Under the pieces are notes generated by a model, which saw nothing but the letters and a program-made list of their open reading frames with translations, had not been told where the DNA came from and did not search any database. Source: Paenibacillus plantarum (GTDB taxonomy: Bacteria > Bacillota > Bacilli > Paenibacillales > NBRC-103111). Taken from it: a stretch of DNA of 64,000 bases. Positions 24,801 to 33,954 of this stretch are shown here, one piece after another. Positions within the stretch are counted from its first letter, which is position 1. Every line of letters starts with the position of its first letter. The position numbers were made by a program, and so were the translations under genes. The DNA is taken from positions 38,446-102,445 of the forward strand of contig NZ_WHNY01000091.1 in the NCBI RefSeq assembly GCF_013141695.1. The letters are read 5' to 3'.

Positions 24801-26461
24801 ACAGAAAACGGAACATTGGGTTTATCTGCATACACAGAAACGGTCTTGAACAAATGCGGAATGTACATCATATTCGTCAGATAAGCATCGCCTTCTGAGG
24901 CTGCCGCCTTATCGCGCGACCATGTGCGATCCCATACGAACACGAATTTCGGACTTGCAGTTTGAATGGCCCCATTTCGGAATAAGAGTACCGCTTCAGC
25001 CTCCGACATAATAGCAAGCGGATCGCCTACGATAGAGAACTCTTCAGGAGCACCTAACTTCATATTTTTATAAGCATCCCCTATATTGACGCCGAAGGAG
25101 TATCGGTTCATCATGTCCCAGCCTTGGTAAGCCCCGACTGCGCCATTGAAGATACCGATATCTTCACGCCCTTTGACGGGTTGTGTATCCTGAAACTCCG
25201 TAAGCACAAATGGTTTGGCATATGGCTGCCTTAATGATAGGGCTGGATAGTAAGATCCAAAATTCGTATCCGTCGGCCAATCCTTCGGATAATTGGCAAT
25301 TGTAGTGCTATTGAACGCCATACTTAGACGAGGCTCCTTGAGCGGATTGTACTGATATCCACTCCCATTACTGTCCGTAAATCTATTGTTTGAAAATTGG
25401 TAATAGGCATGTGTTTCATACACATCCGACGCTTGATCGCGCCAATAGTTCACATTCGGGCTATAAATGTAATTTAATCCGCCAATAGGCGCTTTAACGC
25501 CAAGATCCTCTTTCAAATAAGTCCTCATCGCATTTGAGACATGAATGGTTTTATTGGAATAATACGCACTAAGCTGATCCTTCATGTCCCCTGCTGCATC
25601 CCAGTAATTGCCTGGGAAACTTAAGATGTCTGGCTTACCGATCGATTCCAGATACTGGTTGAAATCCTGCAGCATATAGTCGCGCAAAGGCACCTTCATG
25701 CCGCTAAGATTCATATTCAGAAGCAAGGATTCATTCCACGGGCTAACACCGATTAGAACGGGATCATGTTTCAAAGGGAGACCCGTATAGGGGTTAACAT
25801 GGGACAGCCATTTGTCTGCAATCGCTTTCCACATGTCGAGCGCTTGGGGGAGGAGGGGAAGCAAATAAGGTGATTTCGTCCCATCTGCGTATTCGCCAAG
25901 CCCCGGTATATTTTTGAAATCATACAGGTGAAAAATGTCAATTGTTACGTAAATCCCCTTAGACTTCAACTTTGCAATAAAGTACTCTAATCGATCCAAT
26001 CGATCTGCATTTAGTTGTGGCGTTGTTGATCCATTTTGGATGAAAATGCCTTGTGCCCAATCGGCCATTGCATCCTGTGCATGTATTCTAACCACGTTAT
26101 AGCCTAAACGTGCCAGGCGATTCGCAGTTTGATCCGCATCATCATTCGAGCCGTAGAACATATTCCATGTTATATTGGCTCCGTATAACTTCACCTTTTT
26201 TTGCGGTGCTTGCTCAAACGTATAGTCGCCGTCAATGCCTTGTTGGATGAAACCATATTTACCTGCTGGCGCATCATTCAATCCAGATAAATCCACGGCG
26301 CTGCCAGGAACCGTCATCGGCTCTGTATCCATAGGCTTCCATACATCAGCTGCCTGAGCTGTCAGTGAATGACCTAAGATACCGCCACTGCCAATAACAG
26401 AGAGTACCATGGTAAAAATAAGCAAAACGGTTATTCGTCTACGGATCGATTTGTACGTCAT
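21848..26461 (-). CDS. Secreted GH5-like (clan GH-A) glycoside hydrolase with duplicated FN3-LamG tail
   Basis: This 1537-aa protein starts at ATG 26461, with AAAGGAG 7 bases before it. The signal peptide ends at AQA-A (38). The catalytic TIM barrel (about 60-500) has clan GH-A features: the RIHAQD strand, acid/base E244 in SPWNES and nucleophile E422 in FVLTEFQD. A beta-rich region follows (560-770). Then come a LamG-like domain (775-995) and two tandem FN3+LamG-like units, 996-1263 and 1266-1537, nearly identical in sequence. The LamG-like modules are probably carbohydrate-binding. No SLH or sortase motif is present, so it is released. I cannot assign a substrate; family GH5 itself is a best guess within clan GH-A. 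It stands alone, downstream of Lpl system A and separated from it by a terminator. Confidence 0.8.
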   Translation of the reverse strand: MTYKSIRRRITVLLIFTMVLSVIGSGGILGHSLTAQAADVWKPMDTEPMTVPGSAVDLSGLNDAPAGKYGFIQQGIDGDYTFEQAPQKKVKLYGANITWNMFYGSNDDADQTANRLARLGYNVVRIHAQDAMADWAQGIFIQNGSTTPQLNADRLDRLEYFIAKLKSKGIYVTIDIFHLYDFKNIPGLGEYADGTKSPYLLPLLPQALDMWKAIADKWLSHVNPYTGLPLKHDPVLIGVSPWNESLLLNMNLSGMKVPLRDYMLQDFNQYLESIGKPDILSFPGNYWDAAGDMKDQLSAYYSNKTIHVSNAMRTYLKEDLGVKAPIGGLNYIYSPNVNYWRDQASDVYETHAYYQFSNNRFTDSNGSGYQYNPLKEPRLSMAFNSTTIANYPKDWPTDTNFGSYYPALSLRQPYAKPFVLTEFQDTQPVKGREDIGIFNGAVGAYQGWDMMNRYSFGVNIGDAYKNMKLGAPEEFSIVGDPLAIMSEAEAVLLFRNGAIQTASPKFVFVWDRTWSRDKAAASEGDAYLTNMMYIPHLFKTVSVYADKPNVPFSVYKITSDLTPDQIASGNLPEANRLPISSSMTNRQMAELFINSLDDTNKKTEMLVALNQNKLLSDTGELTFDLNLDTYFVNTPKVIAAAGTMNNHTFALGQATVTGDVDKGTFFASSLDGNSLQNSDSMLLVYTTDVAATGEQYVLLPSGDIKYYKGTLPTLVKQQRAKFTLTTNKPAGGFKAYKLALNGARLQEIPVTVNGQVLSVSLNTDKGLAFELVYDPLYSTDFESGAAEWTAVKGNFGIHTESNGNHVYRTTKQSTSVVEQTYGSDYFVESDVRLTSFKDTVGLLARYVNPGKYYSFTYDALLGKASIERQNNDQTIVLQSTAGLTMPLDVMNNLRFEVAGNNLNGYINGQLVVTATDSTIANGSAGILTKDLVLPAGFPLGTASQQWIAALGSGIKGAINEGISSSNGTFITKLLEVLKRVMGPVSYDNFLVAYRDVTAPSVPSNVMATPLSSYEVSLSWTPSTDNDRVAGYIIYRDGQEIASVNGMSTSYVDTGLSLGTTYAYTMKAFDPANNHSNVSSNAIATTKSSLLEDNFESGSANGWSVVSSWGTFAVVTDGSTKAYLSDNTDKGATKSVAGQSSWTDYRIEAKAKMDQTKGRIGLVARFVDYNNYYSMTYESYTQKVYISKVQNGNITDLAVSAAITPLAAGTYHTLGFTVIGNTLQAYVNGQLLAMATDSAFAAGKIGVYTHLSKGYFDDIAVNLFPNPDVTPPTSPSGLTAAALSSSEVALSWAQSSDDTGVTSYAIYRDQQLIGTVNGVVSTYKDTGLNLATTYHYTVRALDAANNQSEASSEAIVTTNNTLLTNNFESGNASGWSVVSSWGNFSVVSDVYGSKAYLSDNADKGGTKSVAGTSTWTNYSVEAKGKMETASGRMGLVARFIDYNNYYTMTYDNFTKKVYLSKLQNGSITDLAISAAITPLAAGTYHTLRFTVVGNTLQAYVNGNPILSATDSTFSAGKIGVYTHMLKAYFDDVVVSIAP
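22666..23480 (-). repeat. Upstream copy of an ~815-bp intragenic tandem duplication
   Basis: This segment encodes residues about 995-1263 of the GH5-like protein and is a diverged copy of 21848-22665 (residues 1266-1537), with long stretches of near-identical DNA, for example around 21990-22100 and 22790-22920. It shows recent duplication of an FN3+LamG cassette. Confidence 0.7.
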
Positions 26462-26589
26462 TATTTAGCTCCTTTAATAGAGATTACAGTCGATCCCTCC
26501 ATGTATCCAATGGCACAGTACTAGACTTAGGGCGTCTGTGCATTATATTTGAGTTGTTTCCCTTATCCCCCCCTCCCATTAAAGTCCAC

Positions 26590-26647
26590 AAAAAGGCATA
26601 TGCAAGCGTGTGAAGAAAGCTATCCACTCACGAACATTGCATATGCC
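26590..26647 (-). terminator. Terminator of Lpl system A
   Basis: A perfect 11-bp stem (GGCATATGCAA at 26595-26605 with TTGCATATGCC at 26637-26647) is followed on the minus strand by TTTTTG. It ends the permease-permease-lipoprotein operon before the GH5-like gene. Confidence 0.85.
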
Positions 26648-26676
26648 ATTGTTTAACCCTATTGGCTAGCTAACTC

Positions 26677-28320
26677 TTATTTCTTCTGATTTGTTGGCCA
26701 AGCAAACTGAATGCCAAGCGCTTTTTTGGCTTGCAAAAACTGATTGTTCTGGTAAGCATACAGTTCCTGATAACCGAGATTTTTTTCCAGCTCGATCTCT
26801 TCGTTATAGAACTTCTCCACATCGGCTTCCGACTTGGCTAGGAACATTTTGGCTCTTGCCTTCACACGGCTTTCTTCAATTTTTGCATTAATTCCCGCTT
26901 CTTTCGTCCCGCCTAACGGAGTCGTCGATTCGAAGGGCAGCATATCGTACGTATATTGAGCAAAATAGTCCGTCGCTTGTTTCTTCAAGGTGTTATCCAA
27001 CGTCTTCGTTGTTGGTGAAGTCCGCGCGATGGGTACCCAGTTGATCAGCCAATTCAGTGTGCCATTGCCGTATTTCAGCTTGGCTTTGTTCGCATCTTCG
27101 GCATTCAGCTTATTGTACTCGTCCGTCAGCTTCACTTTGCCATTCTCATCGAAATCCCAGGCTGCGCCTTTCGGACCGTAGTTCACATTCAGACTCATCT
27201 CGTCCGTGGATAAAAAATGGAATAGTTTAATAATCCGATCCTGATATTTGGATTTGGAGCTAACCATGGACAGCGTCCAGCCTGTAACATTGACAGGGTC
27301 AACGTATGGCTTATTCCCCTTGCTGCCAACTACAGGCCCGACATGCACATAGGTCGCTTTCGGATCCTTCTGATACAATGCACTCCAGTCAATATTCTTG
27401 TTCGTGTAAGAGAATACCGCACCATTTGCAACCTTTTCCTGAATCTGATTCTTGTTCAGTGTCTGGCTGTCCTCCGGCATCAAGCCCTCACGATACAACT
27501 GATTAAGGAACTTGTACGCTTCCAGGGATTCCACCGTACGCTCACGGTCAATCAGATTACCTTGCGCATCCTCACGAGGCGCCCCGAAGAAGTTGGAAAT
27601 AATCCAGCTGTCAAAATAAGCAGGCGTCAGAGCAAAACCGTTATATTTAACGCTCGAATCCTTCACCTTGCGAAGAGCTGCGACCAAGCCATCTTTCGTT
27701 TTAAAATCGTCGGCTTTGATGCCGAGTTGGTCCATAATATCTTGACGCGCATATAATCCTTGGTTGCTGGCGATATAGTCGCCGGGCTGGAACGTTTCCT
27801 TAGCCCAGAAGTAGCTGGCGTACCCGTAGAAGTGTCCGTCCGAGTTGCGGAACCAATCCTGCATGGTTTTCGCTACTTTGAAGGAAGGATCGTACTTCGC
27901 GATCAGGGTATCCATCGGTGCAACCAAGCCGGACTTCTCGAGTACTCCGCGCTGCGGGGATCCTTTATCGACAGTGATCACATCCGGAATGTCCCCCGCT
28001 GCGATGATCGCACTCAGCTTATCTGAACTTCCTGAGGTGAAATCGATCGAAACGCCGGTCGCGTCTGTAATCATTTTATCCAGCAAATTGTTGACCGCAT
28101 CCCAATTCTTCTTGTAGTAATCCTGATCAACGAACCAGGTGATCTTGATTGGCGACTTGTCCTCTGTTGCTGCTTTCTGTGTAGCAGATGCTGTTTCCGA
28201 GGATGTTGGAGCTGACGACGGCTTATTTTGGTTGTCGCCTGTAACAGAGCATCCTGCTAATAACGAACCAATCATCATTAAGACAATCCCCGATTTGTGA
28301 AAACGTTTTCTTTTAAGCAC
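26677..28320 (-). CDS. Lpl-type oligosaccharide-binding lipoprotein, system A
   Basis: The start is a GTG at 28320 (547 aa): GGGGAGG lies 7 bases upstream, while an in-frame Met at 28386 has no such site and would put about 22 extra residues ahead of the lipoprotein signal. The lipobox is SLLAGC. The mature protein is a large family-1-type solute-binding fold resembling LplA/YtcQ, lipid-anchored outside the membrane, delivering oligosaccharide to the two permeases encoded upstream. Unusually, the binding protein is last in its operon; systems B and C have it first. The first codons overlap a cre-like site (28297-28311). No ATPase gene is present; such systems normally share an MsmX-type ATPase encoded elsewhere. 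Confidence 0.85.
   Translation of the reverse strand: MLKRKRFHKSGIVLMMIGSLLAGCSVTGDNQNKPSSAPTSSETASATQKAATEDKSPIKITWFVDQDYYKKNWDAVNNLLDKMITDATGVSIDFTSGSSDKLSAIIAAGDIPDVITVDKGSPQRGVLEKSGLVAPMDTLIAKYDPSFKVAKTMQDWFRNSDGHFYGYASYFWAKETFQPGDYIASNQGLYARQDIMDQLGIKADDFKTKDGLVAALRKVKDSSVKYNGFALTPAYFDSWIISNFFGAPREDAQGNLIDRERTVESLEAYKFLNQLYREGLMPEDSQTLNKNQIQEKVANGAVFSYTNKNIDWSALYQKDPKATYVHVGPVVGSKGNKPYVDPVNVTGWTLSMVSSKSKYQDRIIKLFHFLSTDEMSLNVNYGPKGAAWDFDENGKVKLTDEYNKLNAEDANKAKLKYGNGTLNWLINWVPIARTSPTTKTLDNTLKKQATDYFAQYTYDMLPFESTTPLGGTKEAGINAKIEESRVKARAKMFLAKSEADVEKFYNEEIELEKNLGYQELYAYQNNQFLQAKKALGIQFAWPTNQKK
28297..28311 (-). promoter_or_regulatory. cre-like (CcpA) site inside the 5' end of the binding-protein gene
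   Basis: GTGAAAACGTTTTCT matches the consensus WTGNAANCGNWNNCW at every position except the first and is nearly palindromic. It overlaps codons 4-8 of the lipoprotein gene, a position where CcpA can act as a roadblock. Confidence 0.55.
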
Positions 28321-28402
28321 TTGTTTTCCTCCCCTTCGTGTAGGCCTATATATTGTTAATGTACAGCAAAAGCATTCCGCTTGCATGCTTTTGCTGTGCA
28401 GA

Positions 28403-29293
28403 TTAACCTTTCACAGAACCAATTAACACACCTTTTACGAAAAACCTTTGGAGAAACGGATACACAACTAAGATCGGAGCCGTCGTTGCCATCATCATGG
28501 CAAGCTTCAGGGTTTCGGAGCTGATCTGCTTCGCTTCCTCCGGCATATTCCCCGCTACTTGCTCCCCAAACTTCTGCGCGACCGATGCATCTGTCACAAT
28601 GCGTTTTAAAAACAGCTGCACAGGCTCAAGATAGTCCTTGGTTGTAAAGAACAGAGCATCCGTATAGGCATTCCAGTGATACACGCAGTTGAACAGCGCA
28701 ATTGCAGCCAAAACCGGCTTGGTCAGTGGAAGAACGAGCTGCAGGAAAATGCGGTATTCGCCAGCGCCATCCATCTTCGCAGATTCAACAATCGACTCCG
28801 GGATCGTCCGGAAAAATGACATAATAATAATCATATCCCACACGCTGAACATCGTCGGTACAATGTAAACAAGGAAATTGTTCAACAAGCCGAGCTGCTT
28901 GTAAAGCAAATAGGTGGGGATCAAACCGCCGTAGAAAAACATCGTAAACAGCATGATAATCAGATACACATTACGCCCCGCCAACGATTTGCGAGACATG
29001 CCATAAGCAACGAGCGCAGTAAACGCCACGTGAAGAATCGTGCCGATCAGCGAGCGAGATACCGTAATGAAATAAGCATGGTAAATCGTGTTATCAGAGA
29101 AGATCGACATATAATTGGCGAGTGTAAATTCGCGTGGCCATAAGTAGACGCCTCCTCTCATATAATCGACGCCCTGATTCAATGAACCAACCAGCGCGAA
29201 CCAGAAGGGGGCAAGCGTCAGGACGACAATGGCCAGCATGAGAAAGACGTTGAAAGCATCAAACCATTGATCTCCTCTTGAACGGATTTTCAT
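28403..29293 (-). CDS. Carbohydrate ABC transporter permease, LplC/YtcP type, system A
   Basis: This 296-aa protein has six predicted membrane segments and the EAA loop ESAKMDGAGEYRIFLQLVLPL (about 185-205). The C-terminus, FFVKGVLIGSVKG, is the ending typical of LplC/YtcP proteins. It forms the translocation channel with the LplB-type permease encoded 22 bp upstream. AGGAGG precedes the start. Confidence 0.92.
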   Translation of the reverse strand: MKIRSRGDQWFDAFNVFLMLAIVVLTLAPFWFALVGSLNQGVDYMRGGVYLWPREFTLANYMSIFSDNTIYHAYFITVSRSLIGTILHVAFTALVAYGMSRKSLAGRNVYLIIMLFTMFFYGGLIPTYLLYKQLGLLNNFLVYIVPTMFSVWDMIIIMSFFRTIPESIVESAKMDGAGEYRIFLQLVLPLTKPVLAAIALFNCVYHWNAYTDALFFTTKDYLEPVQLFLKRIVTDASVAQKFGEQVAGNMPEEAKQISSETLKLAMMMATTAPILVVYPFLQRFFVKGVLIGSVKG

Positions 29294-29315
29294 TAGTGGA
29301 TCCTCCTGAATAAAG

Positions 29316-30278
29316 TTAGAACAGACTGTTGCCGGATATTTTACGGGTGACTTGATTGGCGCCGATCAGTAGAATCAACGCGACCAGTGATTTGGCAAGC
29401 CCCACGGCTGTCGAGTAGGAATATCGCATTTGCTGCAGCCCCACCTTGTAGACGTAAGTGTCGATTGTTTCACTGACATCCAGGTTCAGCGGATTCTGCA
29501 TGACCAGCATCTGTTCAATACCGGTATTTAGAATCGAGCTGACCGCGAAAATAAGCATAATGACGATCGTTCCCATGATGCTGGGCACCGTAATGTACCA
29601 CATGCGCTGAAACCTGCCGGCTCCGTCGATTTTGGCCGCTTCGTACAGCTCCTGATCGACCCCGGCAATAGCCGCAATGTAGATGATAGCTCCCCAGCCG
29701 ATTCCCTTCAGCATCTCCGCCCCAACCATAATGAACCAGAACAGCTCCGGCTTGCCCATGAAATTGAGCGGTTCATTAATGATATGCAGCTTCTGCAGCA
29801 GCAGGTTGAGGATCCCGTTCGAAGGCGAGAGTACGGTCATAATTAAACCGCCAAAGATGACCCAAGAGACAAAGTGCGGCAAATAAGAAATCGTTTGCAC
29901 AAAGCGTTTGAACCTTGCTGTCGTCAGCTCGTTCAGAAACAGGGCGAATACGATCGGCGCCGGGAATCCAAAAATGAGAACGAGGATATTCATCGCCAGC
30001 GTATTGCGCAGCACGTTCATAAAATTAGCATCAATAAAGAATTCCTTAAAATGTTCCAAACCAACCCAAGGCGATCCCGACACACCTAAGAATAGATCAT
30101 AATCCTTGAACGCAATCAGAATTCCATACATGGGAATGTAGGAAAATATCAGCAGGAACAGCACCCCTGGCCATACCATGCTTTGCAGGGCGAACTGGCT
30201 TTTCCATCTTGTATGTCTGCCAGTGGCCGCTTTACCTGCTGTACGAAAAGGACGATCTGTCGTTACGGCTCTTTCCAC
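29316..30278 (-). CDS. Carbohydrate ABC transporter permease, LplB type, system A
   Basis: This 320-aa protein is the first gene of the operon. The N-terminus is cytoplasmic and basic, then about six membrane segments with the family signatures YIPMYGILIAFKDYD, YLPHFVSWVIFGG and the EAA loop YEAAKIDGAGRFQRMWYITVP. Its partners are the LplC-type permease and the binding lipoprotein downstream. It is divergent from the YesM/YesN pair, which probably activates it. Confidence 0.92.
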   Translation of the reverse strand: MERAVTTDRPFRTAGKAATGRHTRWKSQFALQSMVWPGVLFLLIFSYIPMYGILIAFKDYDLFLGVSGSPWVGLEHFKEFFIDANFMNVLRNTLAMNILVLIFGFPAPIVFALFLNELTTARFKRFVQTISYLPHFVSWVIFGGLIMTVLSPSNGILNLLLQKLHIINEPLNFMGKPELFWFIMVGAEMLKGIGWGAIIYIAAIAGVDQELYEAAKIDGAGRFQRMWYITVPSIMGTIVIMLIFAVSSILNTGIEQMLVMQNPLNLDVSETIDTYVYKVGLQQMRYSYSTAVGLAKSLVALILLIGANQVTRKISGNSLF

Positions 30279-30546
30279 TTCTTGCCCCCTATCTCGTTAC
30301 TCATTGAATGCCCACCCGCATGAATAACGTTCACATTATTTTATCCGTATTCGTTTTACTGAGGTTTGCCTCTTTTAAACGACTTCGGAAGTATAAATCT
30401 ACTATACGTTTTGTAAGCGCTCTTAAAAATATCTTCATTCTTGTTTTAATACCTTCATTTTGGATAGGCAAGCTGCGAGGGAGGTTTCTTGCACAGGTTG
30501 TCGAATAGGGTTAAAAACAACTCCTCTCAAGAAAGAAGGTCCGCCA
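30279..30546. promoter_or_regulatory. Divergent promoter region with a cre-like site (30411-30425)
   Basis: TTGTAAGCGCTCTTA at 30411-30425 matches the cre consensus except for the penultimate base (T for C). It lies 122 bases upstream of the kinase start and 133 bases upstream of the permease start, so CcpA bound here could affect either direction. Nothing else specific was identified. Confidence 0.45.
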
Positions 30547-32298
30547 TTGCGTCGATATCTGAACACCATGAGCCTCAAAAGTAAAGTGACACTCGCATTC
30601 GTGCTGTTGATTCTGCTGCCTTTCATTGTTCTGGGCCTGTATACCTACGACCAAACGCAACGCTACATGAGAGATCAGTTGATTGCGAATTCGCAAATGA
30701 CCTTGAAGCAAGTCAAATCTACAATTGAGAACAAACTTGATCTCATTGAAAGCGTTAGTAACAGCATCACGTACAATTACCGTCTGCAGCAATTTTTGGC
30801 TGCCCCCTACTCGCAAGCCAATAATTCCTTAGATGACTATTTCAGCTATGCCGTACCGCTCATTAATTACGCCATGCTGTTCCAAAAAATAAATACAGAG
30901 AAAATATCGGTGTATATGAGCAACGAAACGATACCGGAAGGATTCGGGGCCTTTTACCATGAAACGAAAGCAACACAGGAGTCTTGGTACGATACCTTCA
31001 AACATACTGAAAAAAAATCCCTTTGGGTGATTCGTAAAAGCCAGGATCTTGGAGAAACGTTCGGGTATATTCAGAAAATGATCTCCCTGGAAAACCATGA
31101 TCTTGGTTTCACCCTTGTCGATGTGCGGCCAAGCGATCTGCTTGATCCTATCTCACGAATATCAGAAAGCAACCAGCATATTGTCCTCATGGACGACCAC
31201 AATCGCATTCTATTTCCTGAAGGATCAAGCGCAGCTGATCGCGCTCCATCGCTCAAGCCTCCTCCATCTGGAAGCTACGTCATTCAAGATAACCAGTTAT
31301 TCATCTCAGAGCCGCTAAAGGGACTCGGCTTATCCATGCTGATGACGATAACACTGCCTAGATCATTCGGCTCTCTTCAGGTGGTTACGAATCTCGCTTT
31401 CCTCACGGCGATGGTTTTACTATTGTTTGCCTTTTACTCCGTACTGAAGATAGCTTTAAGAAAGATGAAAACGAGCATTGGGCAGATGGCCCACGCGATT
31501 GAATCCGGTTTCGTGCCCATTCCAAATGATCGCCAGGATGAATTCGGAGTTATTACTGAGAAATTCAATCTGCTGTTAAATAAAATTAACCTGCTGATGA
31601 AGGATATGATTCGCCAAGAAACGATTCATAAGGATGCCCAACTTATCGCACTTCAGTCGCAGATCAATCCACATTTCATCTATAATACGCTCGACATGTT
31701 TAGTGCCAAGATGGAGCTTGCCGGTCAATTTGACGTCTCCGATGCGATGGCTGATTTTGGCAAAATGATGCGTTACAACATGGACGGTCAATTCCGGTTT
31801 ACAACCCTTGAAGCTGAGATTCGCTACTTGGAACAATATATGAATCTCCAAAAGATTAAATATGGTGACAACATCGAATTACGTATTCGAGTGCCCGATC
31901 TATTGCTGTCTTCCCATGTCATTCGCTTTATTTTGCAGCCCATTGTTGAGAATAGTATTAAGCACGGTTTGTCGCAGCAAGGACCCCTTCGTATTCTGCT
32001 CGATATTGCTGTGCAACCCGACAGAACCCTACGATTGTCTATCCGTGATAACGGTCTTGGCATTTCGAAGGAACGTCTGGACCAATTAAATGAGCGGTTC
32101 CGCACATCTACGTATACCCCAAGTAGCAGCCTGCGAAGGGAAAGCATCGGACTTGGCAATATTAACGAAAGATTGAAGCTGTACTACGGAGAAGAATATG
32201 CGATTCGACTGGAAAGTGATGAAAGCCATTACGCCGAAACGATTCTCACTATACCCTATGATGATAGAGAGGAAGATCAACCATGTATAATGTGTTAG
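30547..32298 (+). CDS. YesM-type sensor histidine kinase, system A
   Basis: I take the TTG at 30547 (583 aa), which follows AAAGAAGG by 7 bases; the ATG at 30568 is the alternative. Membrane segment 1 is about 15-37, an extracellular Cache-like sensor about 38-280, segment 2 about 290-312, HAMP about 313-365, and the His_kinase domain has QSQINPHFIYNTLDMF with phospho-acceptor H376. A GHKL ATPase follows with QPIVENSIKHG, DNGLGIS and GLGNINERLKLYYG. It overlaps the response regulator by 16 bases. The pair should sense a wall- or environment-derived sugar and switch on the divergent Lpl system A. Confidence 0.9.
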   Translation: MRRYLNTMSLKSKVTLAFVLLILLPFIVLGLYTYDQTQRYMRDQLIANSQMTLKQVKSTIENKLDLIESVSNSITYNYRLQQFLAAPYSQANNSLDDYFSYAVPLINYAMLFQKINTEKISVYMSNETIPEGFGAFYHETKATQESWYDTFKHTEKKSLWVIRKSQDLGETFGYIQKMISLENHDLGFTLVDVRPSDLLDPISRISESNQHIVLMDDHNRILFPEGSSAADRAPSLKPPPSGSYVIQDNQLFISEPLKGLGLSMLMTITLPRSFGSLQVVTNLAFLTAMVLLLFAFYSVLKIALRKMKTSIGQMAHAIESGFVPIPNDRQDEFGVITEKFNLLLNKINLLMKDMIRQETIHKDAQLIALQSQINPHFIYNTLDMFSAKMELAGQFDVSDAMADFGKMMRYNMDGQFRFTTLEAEIRYLEQYMNLQKIKYGDNIELRIRVPDLLLSSHVIRFILQPIVENSIKHGLSQQGPLRILLDIAVQPDRTLRLSIRDNGLGISKERLDQLNERFRTSTYTPSSSLRRESIGLGNINERLKLYYGEEYAIRLESDESHYAETILTIPYDDREEDQPCIMC

Positions 32299-33917
32299 TG
32301 ATTGACGACGAGGAATTAATATGCGATGGGGTCAAAGCTAAGTTGGAACGTGCAGGCTTACCAGCCGTTGGACACATTCATGTGGCATATGGTGGCTTGC
32401 AGGGGCTTCAAGCTGCCCAAGAGGTACAGCCACATATCATTATCACCGACATGCGTATGCCTGACATTGACGGCATACAGCTCATTCGCCAGCTTTCCCC
32501 TAAGCTGCCACGGACGAAATTCATTATGCTGAGCGGTCATGGCGATTATGGCTATGTCCGAGAAGCATTCAAATACGGCGTGCTTGACTATCTGCTGAAA
32601 CCGGCAGGCTCCGCAGAGCTTGCGAAACTCATTCTGGCAGCCATCGCCGCAATTGAAGAGGACAGCCGTAAAGCCCAAGTTATGGAACGCAGCCAACTAG
32701 ATGAGCAAACTTTACTCGCCGCAAGACTTAATTTCCTATTGAATGTTGACTCAGGTCGGATGGAAATGCATACCGGTGCAGAGAAAGATGAGCACCTCAT
32801 TCAGCCCCCTTCTAATGCGACGAACACGCATGACCTTCCTGAAATGCTGCAATCTTGGCAAACACTTCAATCCTATTTTCCTCACCCTATATTTGCTATT
32901 GGTTTGTTCTACATCGGTGAGAGTGTGTTTAGCACAAAGGATCTGACACGCACCGATGCATGCTTGAATGAGCAGATTCAACTAGCTGGATACACTGCTC
33001 AGCTTCAAATTCTCGCTTTTCATGATACGCAAGGTAAAGTTTATACGATTTTCAACTATACTGACCCTCTCACATTGAACACAATTACTGCCCTACTTCG
33101 TGAGACTGTTGCACAACTTAATGTGGATCTTTTGAATGCGTCCGTCGTTTCCATCAGTAAAGCTGGCCACTTAAGGGATTTACCTCAGCTGTACAAGCAA
33201 GCACAACTGGCCATGTCTTACCGTATTTTGCTCGAGCCTGATCCTGTGTTGTGTCTGCATGAGCTTCCAAAACCGTTGGAGGAGTGGATGCCTGCCCGTA
33301 GAGATATCGATGAGCTCCGTCAAGCTGTGGAAACGCTTCATCTGGCGCGCATCCATCTATGGATCGACCGTTGGTTACCTGACAGTCTGGTTATGCGAAT
33401 ATCTCTGGAACAACTGGAAGCCGTCTTCGATCTCATCATTACGGAAATTCATAGGCATTTCAACGGACGTTTCATGTTTGAAGAGAACGAACTGGCTCAG
33501 GCATTCACCAGCTTTCATACCCTTCATGACCTTCGCCAGTATTTAAAAGGGTATGTCCTTACGGCCAAGCAACTTGTATCCGAAAGCACAAGCTTGGAAG
33601 GAGCTGTCATTAGCGATGCGATGTCATACGTTCGGCAGCATTTTAATCGCGAAATTCAACTCGCAGAAGTGGCGAATCGCGTATCCATGAACTACTCTTA
33701 TTTCAGTACGCTGTTTAAAGAACGGATTGGGTTAACATTTACCGCTTATCTGATCAAGATCCGCATGGAGGAAGCACAAAGACTCCTGAAAGACCCCGCA
33801 CTACGCATCCATGAAATTTCAGAGAAAGTCGGTTACAGCAACCCCTATCATTTCTCGCGAGCTTTTAAAAATCATTGCGGTATTTCTCCCAAGGAGTTTC
33901 GCAATACCATGCAATGA
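32283..33917 (+). CDS. YesN-type AraC response regulator, system A
   Basis: This 544-aa protein has a receiver domain (1-120) with acidic D8-D9, phospho-acceptor D56 in IIITDMRMP, T/S in MLSGHGDY and K in LLKPAG; a middle linker region (130-420) typical of YesN proteins; and a C-terminal AraC domain (about 440-544) with two HTH motifs, IQLAEVANRVSMNYSYFSTLFK and IHEISEKVGYSNPYHFSRAFK. It is translated from a start inside the kinase gene. It probably activates the divergent permease operon. Confidence 0.92.
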   Translation: MYNVLVIDDEELICDGVKAKLERAGLPAVGHIHVAYGGLQGLQAAQEVQPHIIITDMRMPDIDGIQLIRQLSPKLPRTKFIMLSGHGDYGYVREAFKYGVLDYLLKPAGSAELAKLILAAIAAIEEDSRKAQVMERSQLDEQTLLAARLNFLLNVDSGRMEMHTGAEKDEHLIQPPSNATNTHDLPEMLQSWQTLQSYFPHPIFAIGLFYIGESVFSTKDLTRTDACLNEQIQLAGYTAQLQILAFHDTQGKVYTIFNYTDPLTLNTITALLRETVAQLNVDLLNASVVSISKAGHLRDLPQLYKQAQLAMSYRILLEPDPVLCLHELPKPLEEWMPARRDIDELRQAVETLHLARIHLWIDRWLPDSLVMRISLEQLEAVFDLIITEIHRHFNGRFMFEENELAQAFTSFHTLHDLRQYLKGYVLTAKQLVSESTSLEGAVISDAMSYVRQHFNREIQLAEVANRVSMNYSYFSTLFKERIGLTFTAYLIKIRMEEAQRLLKDPALRIHEISEKVGYSNPYHFSRAFKNHCGISPKEFRNTMQ

Positions 33918-33920
33918 AAA

Positions 33921-33952
33921 CAAGCCCCGGTCTCAACATCGACCGGGGCTTG
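33921..33952. terminator. Bidirectional terminator
   Basis: A perfect 12-bp GC-rich stem, CAAGCCCCGGTC with GACCGGGGCTTG and an 8-nt loop, lies between the convergent YesN and M14 genes. T-rich sequence (CTTTACTT) follows on the plus strand and TTTTC on the minus strand. Confidence 0.9.
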
Positions 33953-33954
33953 CT